A DNA stretch of 64,000 bases from Emydura subglobosa (GCA_007922225.1 ML679960.1:9381710-9445709); one strand, 5' to 3'. Positions 1-13,744 are shown, counted from the first letter of the stretch. A program made the numbers and translations. Notes: generated by a model from the sequence alone, not told the origin.

Positions 1-569
1 TTAGGGAAATTTAAACTGTGGGTTCTCAATTGTCAACCACTTACTTCTTTTATAGTCACAGTAACTGTTGTTGATTGCAATGGGACAGACACAGAGAAAA
101 GAAAGCGTAATTACTGAGGATGGGATATTCTTCCATTCAGTTTTTTCTTTCTCCCCTCACCACTACTCACATTCTCTCTCTTTTCCGGGTTATAAAAGGA
201 ATATAAGTCTATTTGACAAAGGACTTGAAATGGATAGGAATTATGATTTCGGAGCCATACAAGATGCAGAATTTTAATTCCTAATGGAGGATATCCATTA
301 GAGAGAAAACATAGGGGGTCTCTGGCTTTGACTTGATAGCCTTGAAAGTAAAATTGCTGATCTGGTGAGCCAGCTTGCCAAAACTTCTTAAAAGCCCCTG
401 GAAACTAATTGCAGAGTTTTAGATGTATAGAATATTGTGGATGATTTGGGGTTTTGAGGTTGTTTTTAAAGCAATTAGGCTTTGGTGTCTTCAGAATAGG
501 ATCATAGTTCCACAGAATTAAGACTTGCAACATCTCTATGTGGAAGGGAAATATAATATTTTTAATAAG

Positions 570-690
570 TCATATTATAAATTGGAAAAAACATCCAGAG
601 ATCACATGACTTTCCCAAGATCATAAAGCCGGCTATTGCAAGAGTCATGACTAGAATCTAACAATTAGATCATAATTTTAAACCCAAGAG
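570..690 (-). repeat. Possible MIR/CORE-SINE fragment, weak
   Basis: The segment reads like the antisense MIR core (catgactttcccaag, then a decayed gactagaatctaac where MIR has its tRNA-derived B-box region). It is much more diverged than the MIR copies at 13.7 and 50.4 kb, so the call is tentative. Confidence 0.3.
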
Positions 691-814
691 ACTGCCTATA
701 TCTAGGAAAAATTGGGAGGAGAGCAGGGGGCAGAGAAATCAGTCTGTGGTTCAATGGAGCAGACTAAAGCTGGATGGGGGAGGTGAGAAACTGGAAGTCA
801 TAACAGATAGATAA

Positions 815-1540
815 GTGACCAATCCCAGAGCAGCTCCTCAGTTTCCCCTTTCTACCTATCTGTCACTGGATGCACCACTCACCACTGGGCTGGTACCTTC
901 TCCTGGTTGCTCTAGGATTAGCTCAAGGCCAATGCCCCCATCCACAGTCTGTGCACCGTCACTCCGTTTCTGCTGTCACCTGCAGCCCCTCTCGCAGCGT
1001 CAAGAACCACGTTATCTTCTTCATGGCTCGGCCTTCTGGCCATGTCACTATCCAGGTTTTTCCCCTCTGGGAGTGGATTTAGCTCTTCTATTGTACTAGG
1101 TAATCTTCCTGCTCATTGCCTCCGTGTCTCTCATGCAATGGCAGGTAGAGGAACCAGAGTCCATCCTCTTCTATGGATTCCAGCCGTAGGACCCTCAGCT
1201 CAGCAGTCTGAGCCTTCTCTCTTTGGCCTCACTACTTTATCCCTGGGCTACTACTGGTTCCCTTTTTCTTCCTGGGCCTAGCCATTCCCAAAGCCTCCTC
1301 TCTTTTCCCCAGAAGTGACTGCAGCCTGCAGTCTCCACTCATTCCTCTCTTTCTCCTGGGAGAATCTGCCTTTTCCTAGGAGCCTCTTCTCCTTTTAGCT
1401 TCTGGACTTTATAGGCCCCACCTATTCCTGCCCAGCTAGGCCTCCTTAAGTAGCTGCCTAATTGGTTAATCATCTGGCCTGTATTAAACCCTGCAGAGTG
1501 AGTGTGGGGAAGACCCCATCACAATCCAGTAATTGCACAT
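815..1540. repeat. Pyrimidine-rich LTR-like interspersed repeat
   Basis: A C/T-rich, GC-elevated block that differs sharply from the AT-rich flanks. Its right part (aattggttaatcatctgg, then cctgtattaaaccctgcag) is of a type I recognise from turtle interspersed, probably LTR-derived, repeats. Several overlapping short open frames occur, as expected of low-stop C/T-rich DNA, and none resembles a protein. Ends and family are not determined. Confidence 0.35.
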
Positions 1541-1799
1541 TTCCAGGCCAGGAAAAGCACTGCCTCAAAGAGCTGTGGAGCTGTTTGAATTTTCTCAGAA
1601 CAGTGCTTCCAAAAATCTGGAGCTGAGAGCTGTGAGCCCCACTTCACCTCACAACATCACCTTCATCCTCATCCCACCAGCATCACTCCACTCCCCCTTT
1701 CCTCCCCATATTCCCTTTTTATCTGCTACTTATAAAATGGCTGGGAACACCTGTGAACACAAGGTAAAAAAGAATGAGTCAACAGAAAGTAACTGAAAT

Positions 1800-4700
1800 G
1801 GGAGACCGCACAGGAAAGCAGCCTGTCAAGGAATCATAATGGCTTGAAGTCACCAGACTAAATGTTGATAGCAAGGATGTTCTGTAGGAACTGTCACAAT
1901 AAGAGCTGAAATCTACCTGGGCATAACACAGGGACTTAAGGATAGCTTGAATAACTGGGGTACTACATTTCTGGATGTGATAAAAGATGCTGCCTTAGGA
2001 AATATTCTGGGCTAAGTTCTGCCTTCATATTTGTGAAAATCACATTGCAGAGTTGTACTAGTGTGATAGCTTCTAAACAGCTACCATAATCTAGTTATGT
2101 TTGTAACCAAGAATAAATTGAGGTCAGAATAGGGACAAATAAAGAGGCTGAATTTTAGCATAGCAGACTGTGGACAGACATTGGGAAAGCTGAAATAAAT
2201 ATATGCAGGGATAAAGCAATGAAGTAAAGGATACAGAAGGTAAATTGAAAGAGTTCAAATATAAATTCAGCTAAGCCCCTGGCATGTATTCTAGTAATAA
2301 ACATAGGAGCAGTTGAAAAAGACTAGTGCAGATGAAAAGAAAAGCGCAGGGAAAAAAAATTAAGGGTAAGATGCAGCAGTAGACAAAACATAAAAATAAC
2401 AGGAATGCAGGAAGCCTGGAATAATTAACAGACAGTAAAAGATAACAAATGAAAAGGTGGATAATTAAAGTAGAGCTTGCCCATAACGTTCTACAAAAAT
2501 ACAAGAGATCTAAGAAACAGGAACTCAGTAAGAAAGGGAGCATTAAAGTAAGCTTCCCAGAGATGGTAAGAGTAACTTTTCTGAGAGTTAGAATTAGTCT
2601 CTCTCTCACTCACTCACTCAAATACCCCTTAAATTCATATCCATAAATATATCCTCCTACAGATTATTGGTTATATTAGGAATTCCCATATTGGCTCTCT
2701 GGATGCAAAATCCTTCCAATTCAATACATTACACACACCTTATTGAATTACAACCTTCCAAACAAAAAAACGTGGCACCATATTTTTGACATTTACCAGA
2801 AGAAATTTAGGGCTGTTTCTAGAAAGGACAATACAATTAGTTCTGGACTCTAATTTAATCCTGCCTGAATAATGATAATGTCATGGTAGTGACCTTCAGA
2901 GTCATAACTGTCAGCTATTGAATGATATCATCTCTACTGTTTGTCACTGCTCCTTTTCTTCTTATTTTGTTGAGTAGGATCAGTTAGTGAAACGTGATCT
3001 CTGCCATTGGCCATGTTATCATGTTTATTAATTTTTACCTTGCCTTTTATTATACTAATTAATTGATTATTTTAGTTAAAATAAACTGAAAAATTAAGCC
3101 TTTTAAAAAATAATAAGTCTCCTGCTAGGGGGCCTTTAAATGGCTTTTGTCCATGTAAATTATGTCCACTGGGTCAACTTAATTTTTATTACCTCTTTCA
3201 AAGACTTCCACCAGGTTAAAGAGGCACAGAAGACATGCTGATTCTCCCCATCAGGTTTTTTCTCATTCAAGTATTGTACTATTCTCTCCTTAACTACACA
3301 ATCAATCATTTGCTGTACAAGGAAAGGGAAGCTCACTGGTGTAAGTCCTGGGATTTCCCCTTAGTCTGAACATTCACCCTGGAGCATTATCAACCAGATG
3401 TTTTAAAGAAGCAGACTCACTACATTTCCCAGGGGAGGAAGGAAAAACATACATTTGGTCACTGAGCTATTGGAATGTCTGCAAATTGAAAACACATGCC
3501 TTCTAACCACAGAACAATTAGCACAAGTAATTAGGGAAATCTTACCAGGAAGGTTTGATATATTTTTAGAAACCAAGAAAACAGCATGCTCTTTGCAAGC
3601 AATGGTGGTGCATGCCTTCATGACGTGGCAGCTGTTATATTTGGACTCAGCAGAGCTGGAGATTAAATCAGGTGCCCGTGTGTCTAACACAGTTGTCTGC
3701 TGTGGTGGCTTTATTTTTCTGGCAGCAAAACAGACACCAAAACTAATTTAATTCTAGCATGAGATGAAGGGAGTTATATAGAGCACTGGTTTTGGGGTTT
3801 TATCCTACAATTAGTAGTAAACTCCCAATGTTTTAAAATGTGCAGGATTGGGACCCTAAAGAGACATCATCTCTCACAAATTTCAGACTTTAGGTAGCCT
3901 TTTCATAAAATAATGCACTAAAGTAAAATAAAAGAACTAATATACAATACAATAAAATCAGTTAATAATCATGATACAATACAGCACATTAGCTACTTGA
4001 AATGGATAAACAAACAGATATCAAAGACTGGGGTAGCTGTGAATGGAAGGAGTCAGGGACATGATTAGTGAACAGGTATTAGAAAAAAGTTGGGTCACTT
4101 TAAACAAAATAGAAGGATTGGACTAAAAATAATTAAATGAATGGTTAAAACAAACATAAATAAATTAACAAACACTCTACAATTAAAGATATAGCCTAGA
4201 AATCATTCCTACTCATATCACAGCTGGCAAAGTCATTATGAGGCAGCTGGTGGCTGAGATGCATGCCAACATGGATCTATCAATTTCTGCTTTGCTATCT
4301 TAATAGGGAAACCTACAGTTTTTATTACTTGGATTCCCTATCCCCAAAGGACAGGGCTTCAAACTGCCTGCCATTTAGCAAATTGGCAACCTACTGCCTT
4401 TCTCATGTTACTTGGTGCTTCTGAGGGTTTCTGCCAGTTGTAGGTTTGTGGTGCTTGATCAAATGCTCATTGAAGTCTTTCCACTGATTTCAACAGGCTC
4501 TGTATGAGGCCTCTAGTATCTGGGGCTCAAATTTATAGGCCTAGAATATAGGACAATATTTTCTATGTCCTCACTGTTTGGTGAAGAATTTCATTCAGTA
4601 TCTCTCAAGGAAAAAGTTGCTTGCCTATGTAACATATCCCAGAACAAGCTGTATTATCTGAGTGGTGAGATCAGGTATTTCATTCCAAAACATCCCAGGC

Positions 4701-6880
4701 ATCACTAGCACAAAACCCCACTACTTTTCCTCATTTACTCCCAATATCAACAATAACACTGACATTTCTGTGTTTTGGTTTGATTGTTGCAGCCTAAACA
4801 ACAGTTGTGTTAAAAAAACAAAGCTAAAACATATGAAAATGCAGCACTTTTTGGAACTTACTTTCTGATGCTCCTTGACCTTCTTGGGGCGGGGAGGGGG
4901 GGAGTTTTAGCTTTGTTTTTTGAAGAGACAAGCACTTCAGCTACAGCCTTAAAAAGGCTGTTAACAGCAACTGAAAGAATACTGGGACAGCTAAAAAGCA
5001 GACACCATGACAAGCAATAGAGCTAAGAAATTTTTCTTGATATACAGCACTTCACTAAATATAATATAGGCTCTATTTCCAGAGTAATATTGTTTTAATA
5101 ATGAAAGCAGAGCTTTATTTATGCAAACCTATGAAAGTGTCACTGCATGAACAGCCGTTTCCTACTTTTATCTTCACTAATACAATGGATGAGTGTTCCC
5201 ATTGTACCACATTAGCAACTATAAAATGCTACAGTGAAGCCATACAATCCAAACATAATATGATTACAAAGTGCTTAACATGATAACACATTAATAACGT
5301 CACTACAGAAATAAGATTTCTCATCATTGTGGTGCGCTTTTAAACCTGCTGAAGTTGCATGCCTAGCTTATTGATGCTAAAAGTATATTTTAAAAATTAA
5401 ACTATTACACCCTGTATTGTGGTTGTTTGGTTTGTCTCTGTTTGAGGAATCTGTGCACATTTCAGGCCAAATCTCTGCCCTCTCAATACTGAGGAAAAAG
5501 CAACAAAGAGGACAGGAATTTAATTCCATTACACACCAGACTACAGTAACACATAGACAGTTGCTTTTCTTTTGAATGAAAAATAATCTGTTTCATTCCA
5601 ACAATTTGGTCTTGGCTTTAAAAGTAGATGTAATGGGCATTTTAGCTATATTTCTCTGCCCAGTAAGTGGACTTATTTCATCCTCTTACAAAAGCTTACT
5701 CTGGCAACACAGGAATTCATTCCCTACATTTTGTAGGTGGTATACATTCCCCATAGACATCTCATCTCCTAGGTCCATCTCCAAACATTAGTTTTTGCCA
5801 GAATGCTCAAGAAAAAATGAAAAAGGTGAAGCACAAGTTAAAACTCTGGGGTCAGCTACCAGCACGGGGCTCACACTCTTATAGCCTTGAGGCTCATTCA
5901 ACATTAAGCAAAACCTAGGTGGCAGAGAGTGTCAGATGGCACTACAGAGGCAGTAGATTACTAACAGAATGCAACATATGAATGTGTTCTTCCTTGTGGA
6001 AGTATTGTAGCTGTATGGTAATTCCAGTAGAACAGTGGTCAAATGTGCGCAGTACCCTGTACTTTTCCAGTTTGTGTCAAAATTCTCCTTCTGTTCTTCT
6101 TCCTATTGTATCGCAACAGCAGGGTGTTTGTGTTATTTTCCAACCCACTTGGCCGAACCAGGAAAACAAAAAATGGGACTTTTCCATCCTCTCCACAAGC
6201 CAAAGACAGAGATTGGTAACAAACTAAAGAACTTGCAGCAGTTATTTTGCAGAGAGGTGTGGTGTTACGATACCAGTTATTTTAATACTAGTTAAAATAA
6301 CTGTTCATGGTGTTGCAGTAAGTGATGGATAATTTAATAAATGACTCACTATCCTCACATTGACTCTAAGCCCTTAGTCTCCATCCTCCTCCTCCTCCCC
6401 CCCAGTCTGATTGTTAGCAGCCAGCTGGCAAATACAAAATTAACCACACTTTTGTGACAGCTATGGGCACCATCGGTGATCAATGCTACACAATGTGTGC
6501 TAGTTACCTCATCGAGAGTGTATATCTAAGAAATCTTGTACAAAAACTCAGCAAAATCCATTTAAAAAAAAAAAAAATCTTTTCTTCTCTCTCCTTTAAT
6601 CTCTTTTTCCTCCTTCTTCACACTCTGGTAATTGTGCTGAATGCTAATGAGTCAATACTCGCCGCAATCGAAAGTAAGCAAGGCAATTATTCTGGATATG
6701 AGATGCTCAATACTACATTTGAAGGAAGCAAGTATTTTTTGATCCCAGGTGAAGTGTGCACCAGATATTTTGAGTCTGCTGACAATATACAAGGAAGTTG
6801 TGTGCTGCCAACATCATCATATACACCATTAACCATAATGAAATGGCATCTTGAAACATATTCTCATTGTTAGTGGCACA
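1800..6880. other. Gene-free AT-rich stretch
   Basis: No convincing exon, RNA gene or full-length repeat was found. Small features are a CTCT/CACT simple tract near 2,600-2,620, a TCC-rich tract near 6,380-6,403, and several homopolymer A/T runs. Short open frames (for example around 3,455-3,751 and 6,454-6,873) have no recognisable domain. If the exon at 27.5 kb is real, this would be intronic. Confidence 0.5.
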
Positions 6881-6891
6881 GACATGGGAGT

Positions 6892-7009
6892 TTATTGTAT
6901 ATACTCAATATAAGTATATACTCAACTTTTGCTCAACTTAATCTTTATGGGCTCCAGAAGTATATACAATAAGTACTCATGAAGTCCATAAAGATTAAGT
7001 TGAGCAAAA
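6892..7009. repeat. Interleaved double inverted repeat
   Basis: Two inverted repeats are interlocked. Arm A (6,892-6,905) pairs with 6,959-6,972, 14 of 14 bases. Arm B (6,927-6,952) pairs with 6,984-7,009, 25 of 26 bases. The order is A, B, A', B', so the two stems cannot nest and would form a pseudoknot-like topology. Arm B is built on the motif gctcaacttaatctttatgg. No transposon family is recognised, and no coding function is implied. Confidence 0.75.
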
Positions 7010-7029
7010 CCAAACTCACAGCAGAAGAG

Positions 7030-9280
7030 TAACTTTTTTTTAAAATCTTGCCTTCATTTTGGTGTTTTAATTTATCAGACTAGGCTTGAAATATTTAACC
7101 CTTTAATTACGGAATTTGTTTGTAACAATATGCAAAAGTATTTTACTTTGGTGGCTTTTAGGGATGACCAGGTTAAGCTGAAGCCTTAGTAAAAACAAAG
7201 TTACCCACATCTGCAGCCAAATTACATAGGATTTTATTTGCCTGTAGCTAAATATCAGGTTATTAAGAAGTCAATTTTATTGCAAAGATTCCATTCAAGA
7301 TAAATATTAATCACATGTTAAGTATTAGATTATCCTTAACCCCTTTTTGATTCCAAAGAAATGAAATCAAAGTCTAAGTAGTCTAACAAGGCAGTTTCCT
7401 CTATATAATTTTAGGTAAAAGTTTTTCCACTAAAATTGCATTTTCCCAGTTCCAAGTGTCCTCCGAATATAAACAAAAAAATATTAAAGAAAACCCACTC
7501 TATTTTGCAATGATTTTTTTAATCCTATTTCCAGAATTTTGTTCTGTTTCTAATCCATTATGTTCATATGTGGCTGTGAAAAATTTAAGAAAATCATAGC
7601 TCATAAATTATTAATTTATATTTTCAAAATAAGACATTTTTTGAACTTTAGCAACCTTTAAAAACAAAAAAACAACAAGACCACAAAAGGAACATTCATC
7701 TAATCCATGCCCATATTTGTTAAGTGAGGAGAAAAAAGTAAATGATACTGGAAAGGAAAAAAGATTACTACATATATTGTATTATCTGGTGTCTTATGAC
7801 TACCATTATCTGTTTTATCTATCTGACTACAATGATTTCTGTTATCTCTTCTCTCATGACTCTCTTCTACATGTAAACAGATTTGCCAATTATATAGTAG
7901 AGTCATGGAACAACATCATAAATGAAAAAACAAAGTATTCCTGCTACAAATGGACTGCACATATTGGACTTAATTTTGCTCTTCTTTGCATGAGCACATA
8001 CTTACTTGACTTACATGACATCTAGGGTAGATATCCTTAGGTATCCAAAAGGAAAAAATAAATTCAATCCATTTTTAAAAGAGAAATAGGGTGTTAGATA
8101 TTGCAAAATTCAGACTGGTATGCTGTGTTGCAACATATTGCTCCATGAAAATTTTGAAGTTGTATTTATTATGTTGTTCAGTTTGAATTAAGTATATCAC
8201 ACACAATATTATACTTTGTACATACAAAACACTTTCTGAAATTAAATGAAATTCTAATACATCATATGATATTTTGGACATAACATTTTGAAAGGACGAG
8301 ACACACTAGGTGAAATCCTGGCCCCATGGATTCATAGATTTCACCCAGTGAAACAAACTAACCTGTCTCTTCCCTTACAAGATTCTAGATTCTTTTCCTG
8401 TTAGACCCACTTCCTACTGTAGACTTTCACTACTGTGAATCCCTGGCCTATTTCCGATTCTGCACAGATGAACGTGAAGAGAGGTGTACTGGTAAGGTGG
8501 GGATATGACAGAAGACCAGAGAGCACACGTTAACATGAATCCCAGGACAGAAATACACAGCATAGGAAACAAGGGAATCTCAGTGGTGAGCCTGGGGACA
8601 CAAGATGCATCACATAGGGAATGAATAGAAGACAGGGTATTTCAACATGATTGTGTTGTGCATGGTGCAGGTTGTCTCACAGGCGTCACTAGCATCTCAG
8701 GGATGGAAAAGAATCTCACAGGAATTAACAGAGAAGAAGGACATGAATTGAGATGTTCCCTCTGACGTTTCACATGTGGAAGATAGGTTTGAAAAGAAAA
8801 GAATACTTGAATAGGCAGGTTTACTAGAAGCAGAGCATATGGGAAGAGAAGTTTGAAGGAGTGGCTTCTTGTTGATATTTACATTCTAAGCTTGTGCAGT
8901 GGCCAAAGTTGTAAACTTTGCTCTTCCCAGGAGACGCAGAGTATGCGTGGGGGGAGAGGATGCACTAGTTGATTCAAAAAGAACTTAAAAGCTCTTCTGG
9001 CAAAGCTTGTCAGGTTCACAATCCCATTAGCTCTCAACCTAGGAACTTACATATCTATTATCTGATCACTTTATACATTATATTTCTTGCTCTTGAAATA
9101 AGCATCTTCCAGTCTTGCTGTCATATAACAGTAATGTATGAATTATATCCTTTGAACAGAGATTTAATGAAGTTACTCCTTGTAAAAGAATAAGTTTATA
9201 TTTGCATTGCATTCAGTATTTAAACAACTGGTCATGAAAAACACTTAAGAGAAAACTTTTTAGAACCTATTGATGTTTCC
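7030..9280. other. Gene-free stretch
   Basis: AT-rich sequence with no recognised gene or clear repeat family. The block from about 8,290 to 8,960 is somewhat higher in GC. Short open frames lack domains and plausible splice contexts. Confidence 0.45.
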
Positions 9281-9284
9281 CTTT

Positions 9285-9895
9285 CTTTTCTTTTTACTTA
9301 TTTTTTCCTAGGAGAGCTATTAAAACTGAAATGCTTATATTGTTATGCTGGGGCATATATCTGCTATTTCTTTAGTTGACAGACAAAAACCATCAGTCAA
9401 ATTCAGCCTGGAGTAAGCAGATGCAACTCCTAGGGATGTCTGTAGGCCAAATTCATTTGCAATTGAAACAGTAAAGTAACATACCAGGTATAAGTTTGTT
9501 ATAAAGGGGGTGCAAGTGACAAAGTTGTTTAGCATGCACCAACTGGTATTCAGTGAGTGCAGAATGAGCACCTCATGCCTGTAGGGAATAGAAAGAGGGT
9601 AGAGGATGTAGCAGGAAAAACAACTCTTAGGAAGATGCAAACTTAGGCAGGCCCATCTCCTCTACACCCACTTTTACTTATGCCTACACATCCCCAACAC
9701 TCTTTGATCCAAATTTAGCCCTTGACAACAAATGGGAGCCCTTGCTTCATCTGCTTACTCCAGGCTACATTTGACTGAATTTGACCCAACATAGTTTTTG
9801 TCTGGTGCCCAAGCAATAGATGATGTATGCCCCAGTATAACAATATAAGCATTTCAATTTTAATAGCTCTCACTGTGAAAAACATAAAAAGAAAA
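9285..9895. repeat. Diverged fold-back (long inverted repeat)
   Basis: The left arm from about 9,285 runs through a polypyrimidine tract, gagagctattaaaa, and tgcttatattgttat; the reverse complement of the right arm carries the same blocks in the same order. Position 9,332 pairs with 9,851, giving a symmetry centre near 9,591. Further matching blocks are ggggcat, gacaaaaac, and agcctggagtaagcagatg. Similarity fades towards the centre but is still traceable to about 9,465/9,700. It could be a fold-back MITE or an old inverted duplication. No coding sequence is seen. Confidence 0.75.
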
Positions 9896-10982
9896 GACAG
9901 CTTTCCAGAACCTTTGGATTTTTTCCTGTCTCAGGTGTTTTTCCACATTCAGTGTAGAGAATGAGAATTAATTTGAGTAGATTTAGATAAAACATTCACC
10001 TGATCAGTTGCAGGATGGAATCCGAATGATGCTCTTTTAAACACTACCATAGACAAAGGGGTTAATTCAATACCCCTCATACGCATGCAGACTGATTGAC
10101 TTCAGTGGAACTTCATAGGTACAAGAGCAGAATTTAACCCAAAGAATTTAGTTATATCCTTAATATTATCCTTTTGAGAAAGAGGAAGTACAAGAGAAAA
10201 TTTAGGATTGACATCTTCAACAACCATAGATGAACATTATTCCTTTGAGCTAAGCCAGTTGGGTTTGCTACTTCATCATAGCACAGACTGTTAAACCTAA
10301 CCCACAGCAATTGGAGTCCCATGTTCAATCAGAATACATTCAAATGCTGCCATAGAAGGTCAAAAGCTGCAGTACATGTCCACAAATGCATTCCTCGAGG
10401 CATTCACACACAAGACTTGAGCAGACAGATGTATAAACAATCTGATGTACAGTAGGTGAACTCTGACTTTTTAGCATTAGAGCTACAGGCTTGAGGAGCC
10501 CTATCACTAGTTGCGACAACCTAGTCCACAACCTTTAGAAGAGACTGAAACGGTAAATATGGACTTTATAAATCTTCCCCCCCTCCAACCAAATTGCTGC
10601 CAAGTATCCATTAAAACAAATATATGCTAATTAATATATGCCATTAAGACAAAAACTGCTAAAGTAGCATTCAAGAAATATAATCTTTTTATGATCTCAT
10701 AAGATGACCAGTTACTCCACCGAGGTCCAGCTACAAGTGAGTGACATTATTCACCTCTAAAGTAATAAAACACCTCTAAAATGTGTCACTATCAGTGCAG
10801 TATTTTTTTTTTTTTTACTTATAAGTTTATTTTTCATATTTATACTATTGAAGAAATGTTACCAAACAGGCAATGGTTTCTTGAAATAAGATTTATTCTG
10901 AGCATCTGGCCTCTAGTTTATATGCAGTTTCACTTGAATGTTTATCAGAGCTGAGTATATAATGGATTTTTTATTTTGCTGG

Positions 10983-11055
10983 CAATTTGGGGGGGGGAGG
11001 GGAGGAACTGGAGGAGAGAGGGAGAGTCAAACTAAAAACCTCTCCCCCCCAATTG
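10983..11055. repeat. G-tract/C-tract hairpin
   Basis: A run beginning caattt followed by nine G and a GGGG block faces a run of C residues followed by aattg at 11,042-11,055. The flanking caatt/aattg words are also complementary, so the segment can fold as a hairpin or, on one strand, as a G-rich structure. It borders the AT-rich repeat to its right. Confidence 0.5.
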
Positions 11056-11375
11056 TTGATAAATTAAAACAGAAAAAATGGGTAAAAATGTTTTAATTTT
11101 GATAAAATCAAAACTAAGTTTGATTTTCACCATTTTAAAACAACATTTTTAATTTTTAAAGTACAGTTAAAGGCAATTTTGGAAAAAAAAAGTAATTTTG
11201 AACTGAAAACTTGAAGCATTTCATTAAAAAAATGCCTAAAAAAATGTTTCAAGTTTAAAAAGCTTTGTGGGGCTATATTTTATTTTAGACCAAAACAATT
11301 TGGTGAAATTGACAAGTTCTTGAAACATTTGTGTGTCACCAAATCTGTATTTTTCACAGAAAAAAAAACACGTGC
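11050..11375. repeat. AT-rich interspersed repeat, copy 1
   Basis: Shares ordered blocks with 24,160-24,415: accaaaacaa, ttggtgaa, gaaacattt or its variant aaatgtttc, then a gaatctgt/aaatctgt and tttttt block. The resemblance over more than 80 bases in the same order supports a repeat family. I know similar AT-rich repeats from turtle sequence but cannot name the family. Confidence 0.5.
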
Positions 11376-12295
11376 TCCCATTTAAAGTTTTTCTCTTACT
11401 TCTAGACAAGAAAAATCTGACTTTGATTTTAAACTGGGACTTGATTCATATTGTTAGTAGCTAACTAAAAAAAAAACCCAACCAAGCAGAAATACCACTA
11501 ACCAAACCCCTTCAAACACCCATTGTTTCTGTGAACGTCAAACTCTTCTAAACACTTCACTGATGTCAACCACTAATTACTCATACAGCAATTTCACTAG
11601 TACCAGTATCAATGTCTACTGCTGCACTTGACAGCAACAGATATGTTTCTCTTTATATAGTTATAGTATTAATTTACCAGGAGTGCTCAAAGTTAGGTGG
11701 TGATGTTCTTCAGAACTTGTAACTTCAAAATGATTTTGTCATCTATTCTTCATGCCTTTATGAATGCATCCGTGCTGTTAAGTCAACTCATATGAAGTCT
11801 TTTCAACTTCTCAATAAGTGATTCTCTCTCTCCATATTTTTGACACTTTATTGCTATCTTGCATCCACCTCAAGGAGCTCACCATTATGCTCATATCTGA
11901 AAAATGTCTACTTGGTTCGCACTCATTCTCGCTTGTTCTATATTCTTTCTTCACAACCTGTACAAAAAAAAAAAAAAAACTCAAAACATCCCACGTTTTC
12001 CCAAAGACATCACCAGATGACATATTCCATCACATCTACTCACTGTATTACTGGTCCATCTTCAGTCTTCTGAGTTAAGTCATACAGAACAGCTCATCTC
12101 ACTAAGGAATTGGGTACTCTCACTTAAGCACAGAAGTCTAAATCACCTTACCGATGAAGTGCCTTGCTAGGGCTGTTGAAAGCTGTCTCTTTCAAATACC
12201 ATCAAGCTTTCCATTTGTAATCATTTTGGCCACTGGAACTCCAGTAAACTTTGTGAGTAAGGCCTAGTTTGAGAATTGAATATAAACTTTCAACA

Positions 12296-12565
12296 TTTAA
12301 AAGTCATGAGCCAAACACCAAAATCATGATATATTTTTTTAAAGTAATAAATGTTTGGGTTTATTTTATTTGTTTTTTGGATTTTAGCATTTAGAGTTCA
12401 TGTTTTCAAGGTTTTATCTGCAGCTATGAAGACAAGAAACTTAATTTAAAAAAGATGAAGATTCAAATTCACTTATAATTCCATGACCAGGAGCTAGAAT
12501 ATAAAAAAAACAAAAAAACAAAATATTGTGACACACAGTAAGATTACAAGATTTGGCAACCTTTA
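12296..12565. repeat. Turtle-type interspersed repeat (catgag...ggcaacc)
   Basis: Order of blocks: gtcatgagcca, aaaatcatgatat, tttgggtttattttattt, tttttggattttagca, gagttcatgttttcaag, tttatctgcagc, aagaaactt, gaccaggagct, then agattacaagatttggcaacc. This order matches an interspersed repeat I recognise from turtle genomes. The two ends carry related catgag/ggcaac words. No coding potential. Confidence 0.5.
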
Positions 12566-13744
12566 TCTAATATGTCCTTTACGGGGAGTGGGAGAGAGGA
12601 ATGCAAGAATACTCTCCCCTGCCAAAAGGTTTCTAATCAATCTTTTCCATAGCTAATGCCTATGATTCTCTTGACATTGTTTCCTTCTGGATTACTCCTC
12701 AAATCAACAGAAAAGTAAGTGGTGCAGTAGTTGAATACTGGCCACATAAACTGAAAGCAATAACAAAAGTGTTAAAGCACTGTACCATTTTACTTCAATG
12801 CCTTCTGTTTCAGCCACTTCCTTTACGATATGTAAGCTGTACAATGAGATACTGGGATGAAGAGAATTCCTGTAGAAACCTCAATCCAGGAGACAATGTA
12901 ATGCTTGTCTTGGATTTCACAGACTCTGCAGATTTCTACAAACCATATGATTAAGATATACTATAAGCAAAGATTTGACATGAGGCTAGATGCACCCGTA
13001 TCTCTTTTTTGTATTTGCCTTTACCAATTTGTATTTGTCTTCCCTGTAGCAGTCTTTTTTCTTATATTGGCTGTTAAGAACGGATATGTTTTGGAATGCA
13101 TTCACAGAGAACTCTGTGCAGGTATGCAGCCATAGTACATATCTGAACATTTTAATCATTCATCAATTTTATGGGTCCCTATCGCTTAACAATTCTTGGT
13201 CATGGTTTCAGTAAGTGTTTTCTCATTTACACTATGGCATCTCTTCCTATATCATTCTGCACTCAAGTTCTAATGTTGACTTTTAACATCAGTTCATTTT
13301 TCTGTGGTAACAAATACCTAAAGACAGTTCTGAGACTTCAAAGCAGAATCGAAAAGAAAGGGTAGCTCGGCTAAGAGGGAAAACAGCCTTATTCTGTACA
13401 CACCATATTTAATAACAGCAACACAAACACTCCAGCAAAATAAGTTGTTTTTTGTGCAAGTATTCCCTCATTTCAAGTTTGTTCCAGTTTAAATGTGTGT
13501 TTTCAATATAAATTTATAAAGGTAGAGACTGAAGAAAGAAGTGAGACAAACTGTCATTCTACTGTGGTTATTATGGTTCAAACAGTTCTGCTGAATATAG
13601 TATTTTATACCAATTTCAATCTGCTAATGTAACTCTGTACTGTGCAGAGTTACCCTAAGGACATATTAGAATCTATATCCCAGAATTACCTCTGTTTAAT
13701 GAAGATGCACAGTCCAGTTGCTATATCAGAAAACTAATCATCAG

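Noticed and set aside
3455..3751. Open frames on both strands (about 95-99 codons)
   Set aside because: One reading looks slightly protein-like but matches no family I know and has no splice support.
6454..6873. 140-codon open frame, plus strand, one of the longest in the window
   Set aside because: No recognisable domain; it includes a lysine run made by a poly-A tract. A frame of this length is expected by chance in 64 kb.
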